Source of the DNA: CAWDVK01 sp963805715
GTDB taxonomy: Bacteria > Actinomycetota > Actinomycetes > Streptosporangiales > Streptosporangiaceae
Length of the DNA: 64,000 bases
Assembly (NCBI GenBank): GCA_963805715.1
Contig: CAWDVK010000020.1
Coordinates: 248,001 to 312,000, forward strand
Direction: 5' to 3'
The position numbers and the translations under genes are program-made. The notes beneath the pieces are model-generated. The model was given only the letters and a program-made list of their open reading frames with translations. It did no database searches and was not told where the DNA came from. Positions 43,358 to 51,316 of this stretch are shown piece by piece. Position 1 is the stretch's first letter; the number at the start of each line of letters is the position of its first letter.

Positions 43358-44815
43358 ATGACTGATCCTCCCTTCGGCTTCGGCCTGCCCCGTGATCCAG
43401 ACGAGGGCGCTGGCGGTTCCGGCAGCGGCCAGGGGGGCGGCGCTGGCGGCGGCCAGGGCGGCCCCGGCGGCCCCTTCGGCCCGCTCGGCCCGCTCGGCGA
43501 CCCGCAGCAGTTCGCCGACGCACTACGCCAGTTTGCCGACCTGATGTCGTGGCAGGGCGGCCCGGTGAACTGGGATCTGGCCAAGAACCTCGCCCGGCAG
43601 ACCGTCGCGGCCAAGGGCGACCCCAGCGTGCTCGACATCGAGCGCACGAAGATCACTGAGGCGCTGCGCCTGGCCGATCTCTGGCTGGAGGACGCGACGT
43701 CCTTCCCGACCGGGATCAGGACCGCGGCGGCCTGGAGCCGGTCCGAATGGGTGGAGGCCACCCTGCCGGTCTGGTCCAAGCTGTGCGACCCGATCGCCGC
43801 CCGCGCCGTCGAGGCCATGGGCGGGCTGCTCACCGAGGACCCGACCGAGATGGCCGAGGACCTTCCGCCGGAGATGCGGACCGCCATGATGGCGATGACC
43901 GGCGGCCTGGGCGCGCTCGGCGGCCTCGGCGACATGATGCGCCGGATCGGCGGGATGATGGTGGGCGGCCAGATCGGCGCGGCGATCGGCGCTCTGGCCG
44001 ACGAGGTGGTCAGCTCGACCGACGTGGGCCTGCCGCTCGGCCCGGCGGGCACGGCAGCGCTGCTCCCGGCCGGCGTCACCGCGTTCGGATCCGGCCTCGC
44101 CGTCACCGAGGAGGAGATCCGGCTGTTCCTGGCGATGCGCGAGGCCGCGCATCACCGGCTGTTCGCGCACGTGCCCTGGCTGCGCTCGCGCCTGCTCGGA
44201 GCGGTCGAGGATTACGCCAGGGGGATCAAGGTGGACGCGGCGGCGCTCCGCGAGGCGATGCCGCAGATTGACCCGTCCAATCCCGAGGCGCTGAGCGAGG
44301 CGCTCTCCGGCGCTGCCCTGTTCCAGCCCGAGGACACGCCGCAGCAGAAGGCGGCCCTGGCCCGGCTGGAGACCGTGCTGGCCCTGGTGGAGGGCTGGGT
44401 AGCGACGGTCGTCCAGTCCGCGGCCCAGGACCGGCTGCCGCAGGCGACCGCGCTGGCCGAGGCTATCCGGCGCCGCCGCGCGACCGGCGGCCCGGCCGAG
44501 CGGACATTCGCGACACTGGTCGGGCTGGAGCTGCGGCCGCGGCGGCTGCGCGAGGCGGCGGTCATCTGGCAGGGCCTGACCGATGAGCGCGGCGTCTCCG
44601 GGCGGGATTCGGTGTGGGCCCATCCCGACCTGCTGCCGACGGCCGAGGACTTTGATGATCCGGGCGCTTTCGTTCGCGGCCGCCCCGAGCTGGACATCTC
44701 CGATCTCGACGCCGAGGCCGGCGCACCGCCTGGTGCCTCGGATGAGCCGGACAAGCCGGACAAGGACCAGCACGGCGATGACGGAGGCGGCCCGCAGGAA
44801 GCGGGCGACCGCTAG
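43358..44815 (+). CDS. Zinc-dependent metalloprotease-like protein (DUF2342 / F420-associated)
   Basis: A 485 aa protein of the family once labelled coenzyme F420 biosynthesis-associated, homologous to Rv3195. A Gly-rich head is followed by QFADLMSWQGGPVNWDLAKNLARQ, SRSEWVEATLPVWSKLCDPIAARA, a Gly/Met-rich segment (GGLGDMMRRIGGMMVGGQIGAAIG) and FLAMREAAHHRLFAHVPWLRSRL. The last contains the EAAHHR site in place of HExxH, which family annotation calls zinc-binding. The C-terminus is acidic. Catalysis is unproven. Its proximity to F420 genes is looser here (13 kb from fbiC). Confidence 0.9.
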   Translation: MTDPPFGFGLPRDPDEGAGGSGSGQGGGAGGGQGGPGGPFGPLGPLGDPQQFADALRQFADLMSWQGGPVNWDLAKNLARQTVAAKGDPSVLDIERTKITEALRLADLWLEDATSFPTGIRTAAAWSRSEWVEATLPVWSKLCDPIAARAVEAMGGLLTEDPTEMAEDLPPEMRTAMMAMTGGLGALGGLGDMMRRIGGMMVGGQIGAAIGALADEVVSSTDVGLPLGPAGTAALLPAGVTAFGSGLAVTEEEIRLFLAMREAAHHRLFAHVPWLRSRLLGAVEDYARGIKVDAAALREAMPQIDPSNPEALSEALSGAALFQPEDTPQQKAALARLETVLALVEGWVATVVQSAAQDRLPQATALAEAIRRRRATGGPAERTFATLVGLELRPRRLREAAVIWQGLTDERGVSGRDSVWAHPDLLPTAEDFDDPGAFVRGRPELDISDLDAEAGAPPGASDEPDKPDKDQHGDDGGGPQEAGDR

Positions 44816-44910
44816 CCAGGCACGCAGCCAGGGCCGCCAGCCGATGGCCGGCCATCTCTCGATCGCAGGCCCTGGCCGGGCCCTCGCGGGTGAGGGAGGC
44901 CGGCCGCGGC
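44814..44910. repeat. Imperfect direct repeat, copy A
   Basis: About 97 bases starting AGCCAGGCACGCAGCC and ending GAGGGAGGCCGGCCGCGGC. A second copy with some 10-15% differences and small indels lies at 46103-46196. Copy A begins at the DUF2342 stop. The rest of 44911-45175 shows no gene. Confidence 0.75.
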
Positions 44911-45175
44911 CGGCCTGGCGGGCGCCGACTGCGCCTCAGGGTTATCCCCCACGCGCCCCTGATATGTCACCCATCGGACGCACCGGACCTGGCGCGGCGC
45001 GCCGGCTGTGCTTATCCTGCTGTTACTGGCAGCGCACAGCCTGCCCGCTTCTGAGCCACCAGCCGGCCCGCGCCGTGGCGGCGACGAGGACAAGGGTCCA
45101 TGACTCGCCGTGCATCTTCTCCTGTCAGGTCATGCACCGTGGCGGGCAGACGCGGGCGGCCCCGCCAGGAAGAGA

Positions 45176-46057
45176 ATGACCATGACTCAGGACAAGGCTC
45201 TCAAGAACGCGATCCGCGGGCGCATGGCAGCGGCCGGCGAGCCGTACTCCGTCGCCAGGCGGGCGATCCTTTCCGATGACGCCGGTAACGGGAATCAGGC
45301 GGCACCCGACCAGGTACCTGGTCCGGACGCGGCGGGTGAAACGGCCGAGGACTACTACGCCCGGTATGCCCGTGAGGCCCGCGAGGCCGGCGTGCCCGAG
45401 GCCGACATCGCAGCCAGGCTGCAGGAGATGACGGCGGAGGCTCAGGCGCAGGAAGCGGCCGAAGACGTCCAGGCGTACGCCGACCAGGTGCAGCGGGCCG
45501 CCGAACGGGCGCAGCAGGCTGCCGACCAGGCGGAGGAACTGGCCGAGCAAGCCGAGGAAGCAGCAGATCAGGCCGAGGAGCGAGCTGGACTGGCCGAAGA
45601 GGCTGCTGAGCTGGCGCAGGAATGGGCCGACCCGGAGGAGCAGGTGCTTGCCCGGCAGCGGGCTGACCGGATGCGGGAGCGCTCTGAGCAGGCCAGGGAA
45701 CGAGCCGAGCGGGCCCGCGAGGACGCCGAGCGGGCGCAGGAGCGGGCCGAGCTCGCGCAAGAAGCTGCCGACCAGGCGTGGGAAGACGCGGAGGAGTCGG
45801 ACGGGGACGACGAGGACGACGAGCTGCTCGCCGGCCCTCCGCATGCCGGGTTCCGGGGGCACCCGCCGCGCCCGCCGCGTCCGCCCCAGCCACCGCGTCC
45901 GCCGGTCGGCCCGGACTACGGCCCGCGGAACGGACCGGACCGGCTCCTGCACCGGCTGGAGGAGTTCCAGCATCGCTTCGACGCGGCGCGGGACCTGGCC
46001 GACAGATTCCTGGACCGGCTCGGCCAGGGATCGGACCGGGACCGCGACGGCCATTGA
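45176..46057 (+). CDS. Coiled-coil protein with DKALKNAIRGRM N-terminus
   Basis: A 293 aa protein. It opens MTMTQDKALKNAIRGRMAA and GEPYSVARRAIL, a helix motif seen at the start of many actinobacterial proteins of unknown role. Residues about 60-210 form a long, very charged coiled coil dominated by AEEAADQAEERA-type heptads (Ala, Glu, Gln, Arg). Then comes an acidic patch, a Pro-rich stretch (HPPRPPRPPQPPRPP) and a final amphipathic helix. No enzyme motif is present; a scaffold or cytoskeletal role is possible. AGGAAGAG precedes the ATG. Two related repeats flank the gene. Confidence 0.8.
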   Translation: MTMTQDKALKNAIRGRMAAAGEPYSVARRAILSDDAGNGNQAAPDQVPGPDAAGETAEDYYARYAREAREAGVPEADIAARLQEMTAEAQAQEAAEDVQAYADQVQRAAERAQQAADQAEELAEQAEEAADQAEERAGLAEEAAELAQEWADPEEQVLARQRADRMRERSEQARERAERAREDAERAQERAELAQEAADQAWEDAEESDGDDEDDELLAGPPHAGFRGHPPRPPRPPQPPRPPVGPDYGPRNGPDRLLHRLEEFQHRFDAARDLADRFLDRLGQGSDRDRDGH

Positions 46058-46102
46058 CGCTGCGGCCTCGTGAGATCCCAGCGGCGTGAACGAGCGGCCG
46101 GC

Positions 46103-46196
46103 AGCCAGGCACGCAGCCGGGCCGCCAGATGGCCGGCCCTCTCTCGACCGCAGGCCCGTGCCATGGCCAGCGCGGGCGAGGGAGGCCGGCCGCGGC
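46103..46196. repeat. Imperfect direct repeat, copy B
   Basis: Matches copy A at 44814-44910 in the same orientation: shared blocks include AGCCAGGCACGCAGCC, GGGCCGCCAG, ATGGCCGGCC, TCTCTCGA and GAGGGAGGCCGGCCGCGG. The pair brackets the coiled-coil gene and looks like a dispersed extragenic element or a duplicated intergenic segment. Confidence 0.75.
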
Positions 46197-46248
46197 CCGC
46201 CGGCATCAGCCGGCCGGAATGTCGGCCAGCCGTGACACGCTTCGCGCT

Positions 46249-47226
46249 GTGAGGCCAACTCTGAAGTCCGGCTTGCTGGCCGTCTGGCGTGACCGGGACA
46301 CGGTGCAGATCGGCATCGATCCGCGGCGGGCGGTCGCGCTCACCGGCATGGGCCGGGCAGCGGTCGTGATCGGGCTGCTGGATGGCAGCCGGGACCGCGC
46401 GCAGGTCATCGCGGCCGCTCGCGACCAGGGGATACCGGCGCCGATCACCGACCGGATCCTGATGCTGCTGGCCGGCGCCGGAGCGCTGGATGACCAGCCG
46501 GCCGCGATGCTCGGGTCCCTTCCCCAGCCGATGCGGCGCCGGCTGACAGCAGAGCTCGCCACCGCGTCGCTGGCCCACCGGGATGGCGACGGTGGCGCGC
46601 GCACCCTGGCGCGCCGCCGGGCGGCGCGGGTCCTGGTCAGCGGCGGCGGCCGGATCGGCACGAGCATCGCGGAGGTACTGTCCGCGGCCGGGGTCACGGC
46701 CCTCGACATCGTGCCTGCCGGGGCGCAGGCCGGCCACGGGCGGCCGTCCTCCGCAGCCGCCAGGGCGCTGTCTCCCGGCCAGCTTCCGCTGCCTGACCTC
46801 GCGATCCTCGTCGGGAGGCAGGCGCCGGAACTGACTGACTGGCTGATGCGGGCGAGGGTCGCGCACCTGGCCGCGTCGGCCGGCGAGGCCATCGGCGTGG
46901 TCGGCCCGCTGGTCCGCCCCGGCCAGACGGCGTGCCTGCGGTGCCTGGACTTCATCAGGTCCGAGCGTGACCCCGCCTGGCCGCTCATCCTGGCCCAGCT
47001 CGCCATCCGGCAGGCTGACCCGCCGGCCTGCGACGCGGCGCTGGCGGCGGCCGTCGCCGCGCAGGCCGCCGCGCAGGCGGTGGCGTTTGTCGACCGGGCG
47101 CCGCTCGCGGCTGCCGCTGAGAACGGAACTCTGGAGCTGGTCCTGCCCGGCTGGCAATGGCGCCGCCGCAGCTGGCCGGCGCACCGGGCCTGCAGCTGCG
47201 GCGGCGCCCGCAGCGCTGGTCCATGA
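46249..47226 (+). CDS. ThiF/E1-like protein (TOMM cyclodehydratase-related)
   Basis: A 325 aa protein of the family of Rv3196, located as in Mycobacterium between DUF2342 and AarF genes. The N-terminus (RPTLKSGLLAVWRDRDTVQIGIDP) and VALTGMG are family blocks. A Rossmann loop ARVLVSGGGRIGTSIAEVL is present, and CLRCLDFIRSERDPAWP has the CxxC seen in E1 and cyclodehydratase partners, with a CSCGG end that may complete a zinc site. The ATP-adenylation Arg/Lys residues of active E1s are not evident, so it is probably a binding protein. GTG 46249 is the start of conserved sequence. Confidence 0.85.
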   Translation: MRPTLKSGLLAVWRDRDTVQIGIDPRRAVALTGMGRAAVVIGLLDGSRDRAQVIAAARDQGIPAPITDRILMLLAGAGALDDQPAAMLGSLPQPMRRRLTAELATASLAHRDGDGGARTLARRRAARVLVSGGGRIGTSIAEVLSAAGVTALDIVPAGAQAGHGRPSSAAARALSPGQLPLPDLAILVGRQAPELTDWLMRARVAHLAASAGEAIGVVGPLVRPGQTACLRCLDFIRSERDPAWPLILAQLAIRQADPPACDAALAAAVAAQAAAQAVAFVDRAPLAAAAENGTLELVLPGWQWRRRSWPAHRACSCGGARSAGP

Positions 47227-47311
47227 GAAGCAATGTCGAGTCCTGCGGCCCGGCTGGCCCGCACCGGCGTAACCTGCCGGTCAGGCATTGATCAGCCAAC
47301 AGGGAGGGAAC

Positions 47312-47896
47312 ATGCGGCGACTCGGCTTCAGGCTTGGCGTGCTGGCGGTGACGGGCGGGACTGCTGCGCTGGTGCTGGCGGGACTGCCCGCCTTGGCGAG
47401 CACCGGCGCGGCCAGCGCCAGGGGCATCACCGGCCCGGAGGTCATCTCCGGTGCGGTGCACGGCAAGGCGGCGAACGCGAACACCCCCAGGATCCCGCTG
47501 ACGTTCCGGGGCGTCGTGAGCACCCGCGCCGTCATCGTCCTGGGCGGCGGCAGCGGCCCGCACAAGGGCAGCATTAAATCCATTTCCAGCGCGGCCGGGA
47601 GATTCACCATCAGGGTCAGCGCCAAGCCGCAGAGCAGCCAGACCTTCAGCCTCAGGACCTGCCGGGAGACGTTCACCGAGTACATCCCCTACAACGTCGT
47701 GGGCAGCCTGAGCACGGGCGCGTTCGCGGGCGCATCCGGCCCCGGCGCGGTGCAGATCTACTTCGCCGCCTTCGCGCCGAGGTACAAGTCGGGCCCGAAG
47801 AAGGGCCAGTGCAACACGAGCAATAACGCTCAGCCGCTGAACCGGGGCGCGGTCGCGTCCTTCCTGGCCAGCACCGTGCTCACGATCCGGGGCTAG
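47312..47896 (+). CDS. Secreted protein of unknown function
   Basis: A 194 aa protein with a clear signal peptide: basic MRRLGFRLG, hydrophobic VLAVTGGTAALVLAGLPALA and a probable Ala-Ser cleavage site (ALASTGAASA). The mature part is Ser/Gly/Thr-rich and beta-type (VVSTRAVIVLGGGSGPHKGSIKSI, FSLRTCRETFTEYIPYNVVG) with two cysteines (RTC and GQC) that may form a disulfide. I do not recognise a family. GGAGGG lies before the ATG. A strong terminator and a tandem repeat follow the gene. Confidence 0.85.
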   Translation: MRRLGFRLGVLAVTGGTAALVLAGLPALASTGAASARGITGPEVISGAVHGKAANANTPRIPLTFRGVVSTRAVIVLGGGSGPHKGSIKSISSAAGRFTIRVSAKPQSSQTFSLRTCRETFTEYIPYNVVGSLSTGAFAGASGPGAVQIYFAAFAPRYKSGPKKGQCNTSNNAQPLNRGAVASFLASTVLTIRG

Positions 47897-47925
47897 CCCC
47901 CGGCTGACCCCCCATCCGGCAGGCG

Positions 47926-47961
47926 GGCCAGGCTGCCCTCGTACGCAGAGGCAGCCTGGCC
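47926..47961 (+). terminator. Strong hairpin terminator after the secreted protein gene
   Basis: GGCCAGGCTGCC and GGCAGCCTGGCC form a perfect 12-bp stem with a 12-base loop, 30 bases past the stop. The 3' arm runs into the tandem repeat that starts at 47955. Confidence 0.8.
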
Positions 47962-48080
47962 TGCTCAGCCTGGCCTGCTCAGCCTGGCCTGCTCAGCCTG
48001 GCCTGCTCAGCCTGGCCTGCTCAGCCTGGCCTGCTCAGCCTGGCCTGCTCAGCCTGGCCTGCTCAGCCTGGCCTGCTCAG
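47955..48080. repeat. Nine perfect copies of a 14-bp tandem repeat
   Basis: The unit CCTGGCCTGCTCAG is repeated exactly nine times (126 bases). The first copy overlaps the 3' arm of the terminator hairpin, so each later copy also offers CCTGGCC that can pair with the 5' arm. It is not coding and has no spacers, so it is not CRISPR. Confidence 0.97.
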
Positions 48081-48210
48081 CCCGGGTGCGGACCGGCCGC
48101 GCGCCGGGGCAGCTCCGTGCATGGCGATGGGGCAGAACGAGGACATGGAGCCGGCCACCGCCACCTCCCGGACAGCCCGACCCCGACAGCGGCCGCGCGA
48201 GCCGCGACGC

Positions 48211-49169
48211 TCAGCTCCCGGCTCGCGGCTTTTGCTGGCGGGACCGGGACAAGGCCCCGCGAACGCTGCCCCCGGCATCAGCCAGCACGGCTGCGGCCGG
48301 TTCCGGCTCCAGCCCGGACAGCAGGCAGAGCAGCGCCAGCCGCAGGTCCCCGCCACAGCGGGCCAGTTCCTCCCGGCAGGCGTCGTCCGGGGCGCCCGAC
48401 ACCTCGCTCAGTATTCTCAGCTGGCGCTGGCGCAGCTTGGCATTGGTGCCCGCCATGGCCACCATCAGGTTGGAGTAGGTACGGCTCAGCCGGACCATGG
48501 CGGCGGTCGACAGCGCGTTCAGCACCATCTTCTCGGCGGTCGCGGCCTTCAGCCGGGTCGAGCCGGCGATGGCCTCCGGGCCGGTGTCGACCAGCACACT
48601 GCGCCGGGCCAGCGCGGCCAGCGGGGCGGCCGGATTGCAGCTCACCAGCACCGTCAGCGCCCCGGTCGCGCCGGCCGACCGCAGTGCTCCGGCCACGTAG
48701 GGCGTCCGGCCGCTGGCACTGATGCCCACCGCCACGTCCGCCACCGATACCTCCGCGGCATCGCGGGCGCCGAGCGCCTCGTCATCCTCGGCGTCCTCGA
48801 CGGCGGCGCTGAGCGCGCGGTCACCACCGGCGTGGTGGGCGACGAACACGCCCGGCGCCAGCCGAAGGTGGGCACGACCTCGGCCGAGTCCAGCACTGCC
48901 AGCCGCCCCGAGGTGCCGGCCCCGAAATAGTGCACCGCGCCGCCCGCGCGGACACGCTCGACCACGAGGTCCACCACCCGGGCGAGTTCCGGCAGAGCGG
49001 ACGCCACCGCAGCCGCGACGGTGGCGTCCTCGGCGTTGAGCAGCCGGAGCACTTCCCCGGTGGGCAGCAGGTCGATGTCGGCGGTGCGCGGGTTGCGCTC
49101 CTCGGTGCGGGAGGAGGTCGGCCATGGCTCCGACGGCGCGGGCTCCCCCGGCTGCGGCTCAGCGGCCAC
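48211..49169 (-). pseudogene. murQ: N-acetylmuramic acid 6-phosphate etherase, frameshifted
   Basis: MurQ splits MurNAc-6-phosphate into GlcNAc-6-phosphate and D-lactate during wall recycling. The first frame gives TEERNPRTADIDLLPTGEVL, HYFGAGTSGRLAVLDSAEVVPTFG (SIS-domain sugar site). After about 48862 the match moves to another frame: LAPGVFVAHHAGGDRAL, VEDAEDDEALGARD, VAVGISASGRTPYVAGAL, KMVLNALSTAAMVRL and a C-terminal helix bundle. The join FG-LAPG needs one base added in a GGC run. Everything else is complete, so error versus mutation is open. GGGGAGG precedes the GTG at 49169; a good promoter lies at 49204-49232. Confidence 0.88.
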
Positions 49170-49203
49170 CTTGCGTCCTCCCCGGTCCCTGTGACGAGCT
49201 TCG

Positions 49204-49232
49204 TTATAAGTTTACTTTAGATCAGCTATCAA
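49204..49232 (-). promoter_or_regulatory. murQ promoter with operator-like half sites
   Basis: On the minus strand TTGATA (49227-49232) and TTATAA (49204-49209) are separated by 17 bases, a near-ideal sigma-70-type promoter. Inside lies TAAAGTAAACTTATA, similar to the palindrome ahead of nagZ (AAAGTAACTTT core). This suggests one shared regulator. Confidence 0.6.
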
Positions 49233-49461
49233 TGTCATCTCTTAACAGATCAGCTGCCGGCCCGCGCAGCGGGGTAACGCGCGGCCCGGGCTGGTCTTCC
49301 GCGACCGCCGTGCCGCGACGAGCCGCCCGAGCGCAGGCGTCCAGGGTGCGGGTGAGATCGGGCAGGACGCTGGCCGCATGCCCGAGCAGGGCGAGCCGGG
49401 TGCCGCGCAGCCGGCTCGCGCCATGGCGGAGGAGTTCCGCGATGCCGGTGGCCACGGCCAC
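49222..49461 (-). CDS. NamZ-like (DUF1343) N-terminal fragment
   Basis: A short frame of 79 aa starting VAVATGIAELLRHGASRLRG, then TRLALLGHAASVLPDLTRTLDAC. This resembles the first 50 residues of exo-N-acetylmuramidase NamZ (DUF1343), whose full form is near 400 aa. The match stops by about residue 55, followed by unrelated residues and a stop, so it is a truncated remnant and unlikely to act. It starts one base from the GNAT gene stop, as an operon gene would. NamZ belongs with NagZ, AmiE and MurQ in Bacillus subtilis, which fits this setting. Confidence 0.55.
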   Translation of the reverse strand: MAVATGIAELLRHGASRLRGTRLALLGHAASVLPDLTRTLDACARAARRGTAVAEDQPGPRVTPLRGPAADLLRDDIDS

Positions 49462-49462
49462 G

Positions 49463-50359
49463 TCAGCCAGCCTTCCGGTAGATCCAGAACACCCGGTCGA
49501 TGCGGGCGCCGACGCTGCGGGCGTAGAAGCGGACCGGGCCGGTCCACGCGATCTGCGCCGACCTGGCGCCCGCCGCCCGGATGTCCGCCAGGCAGCGCCT
49601 GAGCAGGACGGCCCCGAGGCCGTGCTGGCGCTCGGCCTCGAGCGTCCCCATCGGGCCGAACCAGCCGCCCCGGTTGCAGCCGTGGCAGGCGAACGCCAGG
49701 TAGCAGCCATCGCGGGCAGCGATGTGGCAGGCCGGCGGCCGCTGCGCCAGCGCGCGCTCCGCCTCGGCCGGCCAGGATGAGGACCCCCACGGGCCGTCGC
49801 GCAGCCAGCCGGCGATGTCCATGGCCTCGGCCGGCAGCGCGCGCCGGACCGCGATCCCGGCGCGGGCCAGCCTGACCTCGTCGGCCGCGGTGCCCAGCGG
49901 GGCGGCGGCCAGGTCGACGGCCATGTTGACGGCCTCGCCGCAGCGCTGGTAGCCGGCCCGCGCCGCCAGGCAGGTCATCTCGGTGTAGCCCACGTCCACG
50001 CCGGGCCACAGGTACACGGGCGCATGCTGGCCCAGCCACATCTCGGTGGCACCGTGCTCGCTGAGCTGGTCCTCCATCGCCCCGAGCAGCCGCGCGCCCG
50101 CGCCGCGGCCGCGGGCCGGCGGGGCCACGGCCAGCAAGTCGACATGCCCGCGCAGCACCCCGCCCCGCATCGGGCGCAGGGCGCCGCAGGCGACTCCGGT
50201 CACGATCCCGGCTGTCTCGCTCACGATCGTGACCCGCTGGCCGGGCGCTGCCAGCAGGATGGCAGCCAGGCCCGGCGCATCCGGATCACGCCACAGCGAC
50301 GCGCCGCACACGGCGGCGATGCTTCCCGCATCGGCAGGCATGGCTGACCGGACTTGCAC
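49463..50359 (-). CDS. GNAT family N-acetyltransferase, tandem-domain
   Basis: A 298 aa protein with two GNAT-like halves. The first half (about 1-145) has DLLAVAPPARGRGAGARLLGAMEDQL, the acetyl-CoA loop (RGRGAG). The second half has MGTLEAERQHGLGAVLLRRCLADIRAAGA with the QHGLG loop and WTGPVRFYARSVGARIDRVFWIY. Related GNATs are common in NagZ/MurQ clusters in actinomycetes, where they may acetylate an amino sugar; the substrate is unproven. The gene is divergent from nagZ with 60 bases between, and may be transcribed without a leader. Confidence 0.88.
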   Translation of the reverse strand: MQVRSAMPADAGSIAAVCGASLWRDPDAPGLAAILLAAPGQRVTIVSETAGIVTGVACGALRPMRGGVLRGHVDLLAVAPPARGRGAGARLLGAMEDQLSEHGATEMWLGQHAPVYLWPGVDVGYTEMTCLAARAGYQRCGEAVNMAVDLAAAPLGTAADEVRLARAGIAVRRALPAEAMDIAGWLRDGPWGSSSWPAEAERALAQRPPACHIAARDGCYLAFACHGCNRGGWFGPMGTLEAERQHGLGAVLLRRCLADIRAAGARSAQIAWTGPVRFYARSVGARIDRVFWIYRKAG

Positions 50360-50381
50360 AGGCGAAACAGTAGGTCACCAA

Positions 50382-50414
50382 TTGACGGGACGGCAAGATG
50401 GAAAGTAACTTTCC
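50382..50414 (+). promoter_or_regulatory. nagZ promoter with perfect operator palindrome
   Basis: TTGACG (50382-50387) and TAACTT (50406-50411) lie 18 bases apart. GGAAAGT-A-ACTTTCC (50400-50414) is a perfect 7-bp inverted repeat that covers the -10 box. The nagZ ATG is only nine bases past the -10, so the mRNA would be leaderless. A repressor here, for example an RpiR/MurR type, would block polymerase directly. Confidence 0.65.
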
Positions 50415-50419
50415 TACGC

Positions 50420-51316
50420 ATGGGTGAGCTGGACGGGTGCCTGCTCGCGCGCTTCCCCGGCACGGCACCGCCCGCGCCGCTGCGCCGGTGGCTGGACGAG
50501 GGCCTTGGCGGAGTGGTGCTCTTCGCCGAGAACATCACCGGTCCCAGCCAGCTGCGCGCCCTCACCGGCGAGCTGCGGTCGCACAACCCCGGCCTGGTCA
50601 TCGCGGCCGACGAGGAGAGCGGCATCGTCACCCGGCTGGAGGCCAGGACCGGCTCCTCCTACCCGGGCAACGCGGCTCTCGGCGCGGCCGGCGATAGCGC
50701 GCTGACCCGCCGGGTAGCCCGCAGCATCGGTGCCATGCTGGCGGCCGCGGGCGTCAACCTCAACCTCGCGCCGGTGGCCGACCTCGACGCCAGCCCGGCG
50801 AATCCCATCATCGGCGTCCGGTCCTTCGGCGCCGACCCGCACCAGGTCGCGGCGCATACCGCGGCCTTCGTGGACGGCATCCAGGCCAGCCTGGTAGCGG
50901 CCTGCGCGAAGCACTTCCCCGGCCACGGGCGGGCGGACGCCGATTCGCATCTCGCGCTTCCCGTCGTCGGCGCGTCACTGCGGCAGCTGCGCGAGACCGA
51001 TCTGCTGCCGTTCCGGGCCGCCATCGAGGCGGGCGTGCGCTCGGTCATGACCGCGCACGTCGCCTTCCCGGCCGTCGACGCGGTACCGGCCACGCTGTCG
51101 CGCAGCTTCCTGACCCGGCTGCTGCGCCAGGAACTCGGCTTCGCCGGGGTGATCGTCACGGACGCGCTCGACATGGCGGCCATCGGCGACAGCGCGGCCG
51201 GCGCCGTCGGCACCCGCGGCGCCGGCCGGGCCAACCTGAGGGCAGCGGCGGACGTGCTGCTCGGCCCGGGCCCGGGGCCGCCGACCCACGCCAGCCAGGC
51301 GGAGGCTGGCCGGTGA
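50420..51316 (+). CDS. nagZ: Beta-N-acetylglucosaminidase (GH3 family)
   Basis: A 298 aa GH3 enzyme that removes GlcNAc from muropeptides. GLGGVVLFAENI, IAADEESGIVTRLEA and the catalytic KHFPGHGRADADSHLALP loop (with the NagZ Asp-His dyad) are present. The nucleophile Asp is in GVIVTDALDMAAI. The chain ends about 50 residues later, shorter than the E. coli enzyme (341 aa), and actinobacterial relatives are often longer still. The end overlaps the next gene by four bases, so it is natural. ATG 50420 is preferred, as the promoter occupies sequence upstream. Confidence 0.9.
   Translation: MGELDGCLLARFPGTAPPAPLRRWLDEGLGGVVLFAENITGPSQLRALTGELRSHNPGLVIAADEESGIVTRLEARTGSSYPGNAALGAAGDSALTRRVARSIGAMLAAAGVNLNLAPVADLDASPANPIIGVRSFGADPHQVAAHTAAFVDGIQASLVAACAKHFPGHGRADADSHLALPVVGASLRQLRETDLLPFRAAIEAGVRSVMTAHVAFPAVDAVPATLSRSFLTRLLRQELGFAGVIVTDALDMAAIGDSAAGAVGTRGAGRANLRAAADVLLGPGPGPPTHASQAEAGR

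Noticed and set aside
47955..48080. Regular repeat array as a possible CRISPR
   Set aside because: Units are 14 bases and directly contiguous with no spacers, and no cas genes are near.
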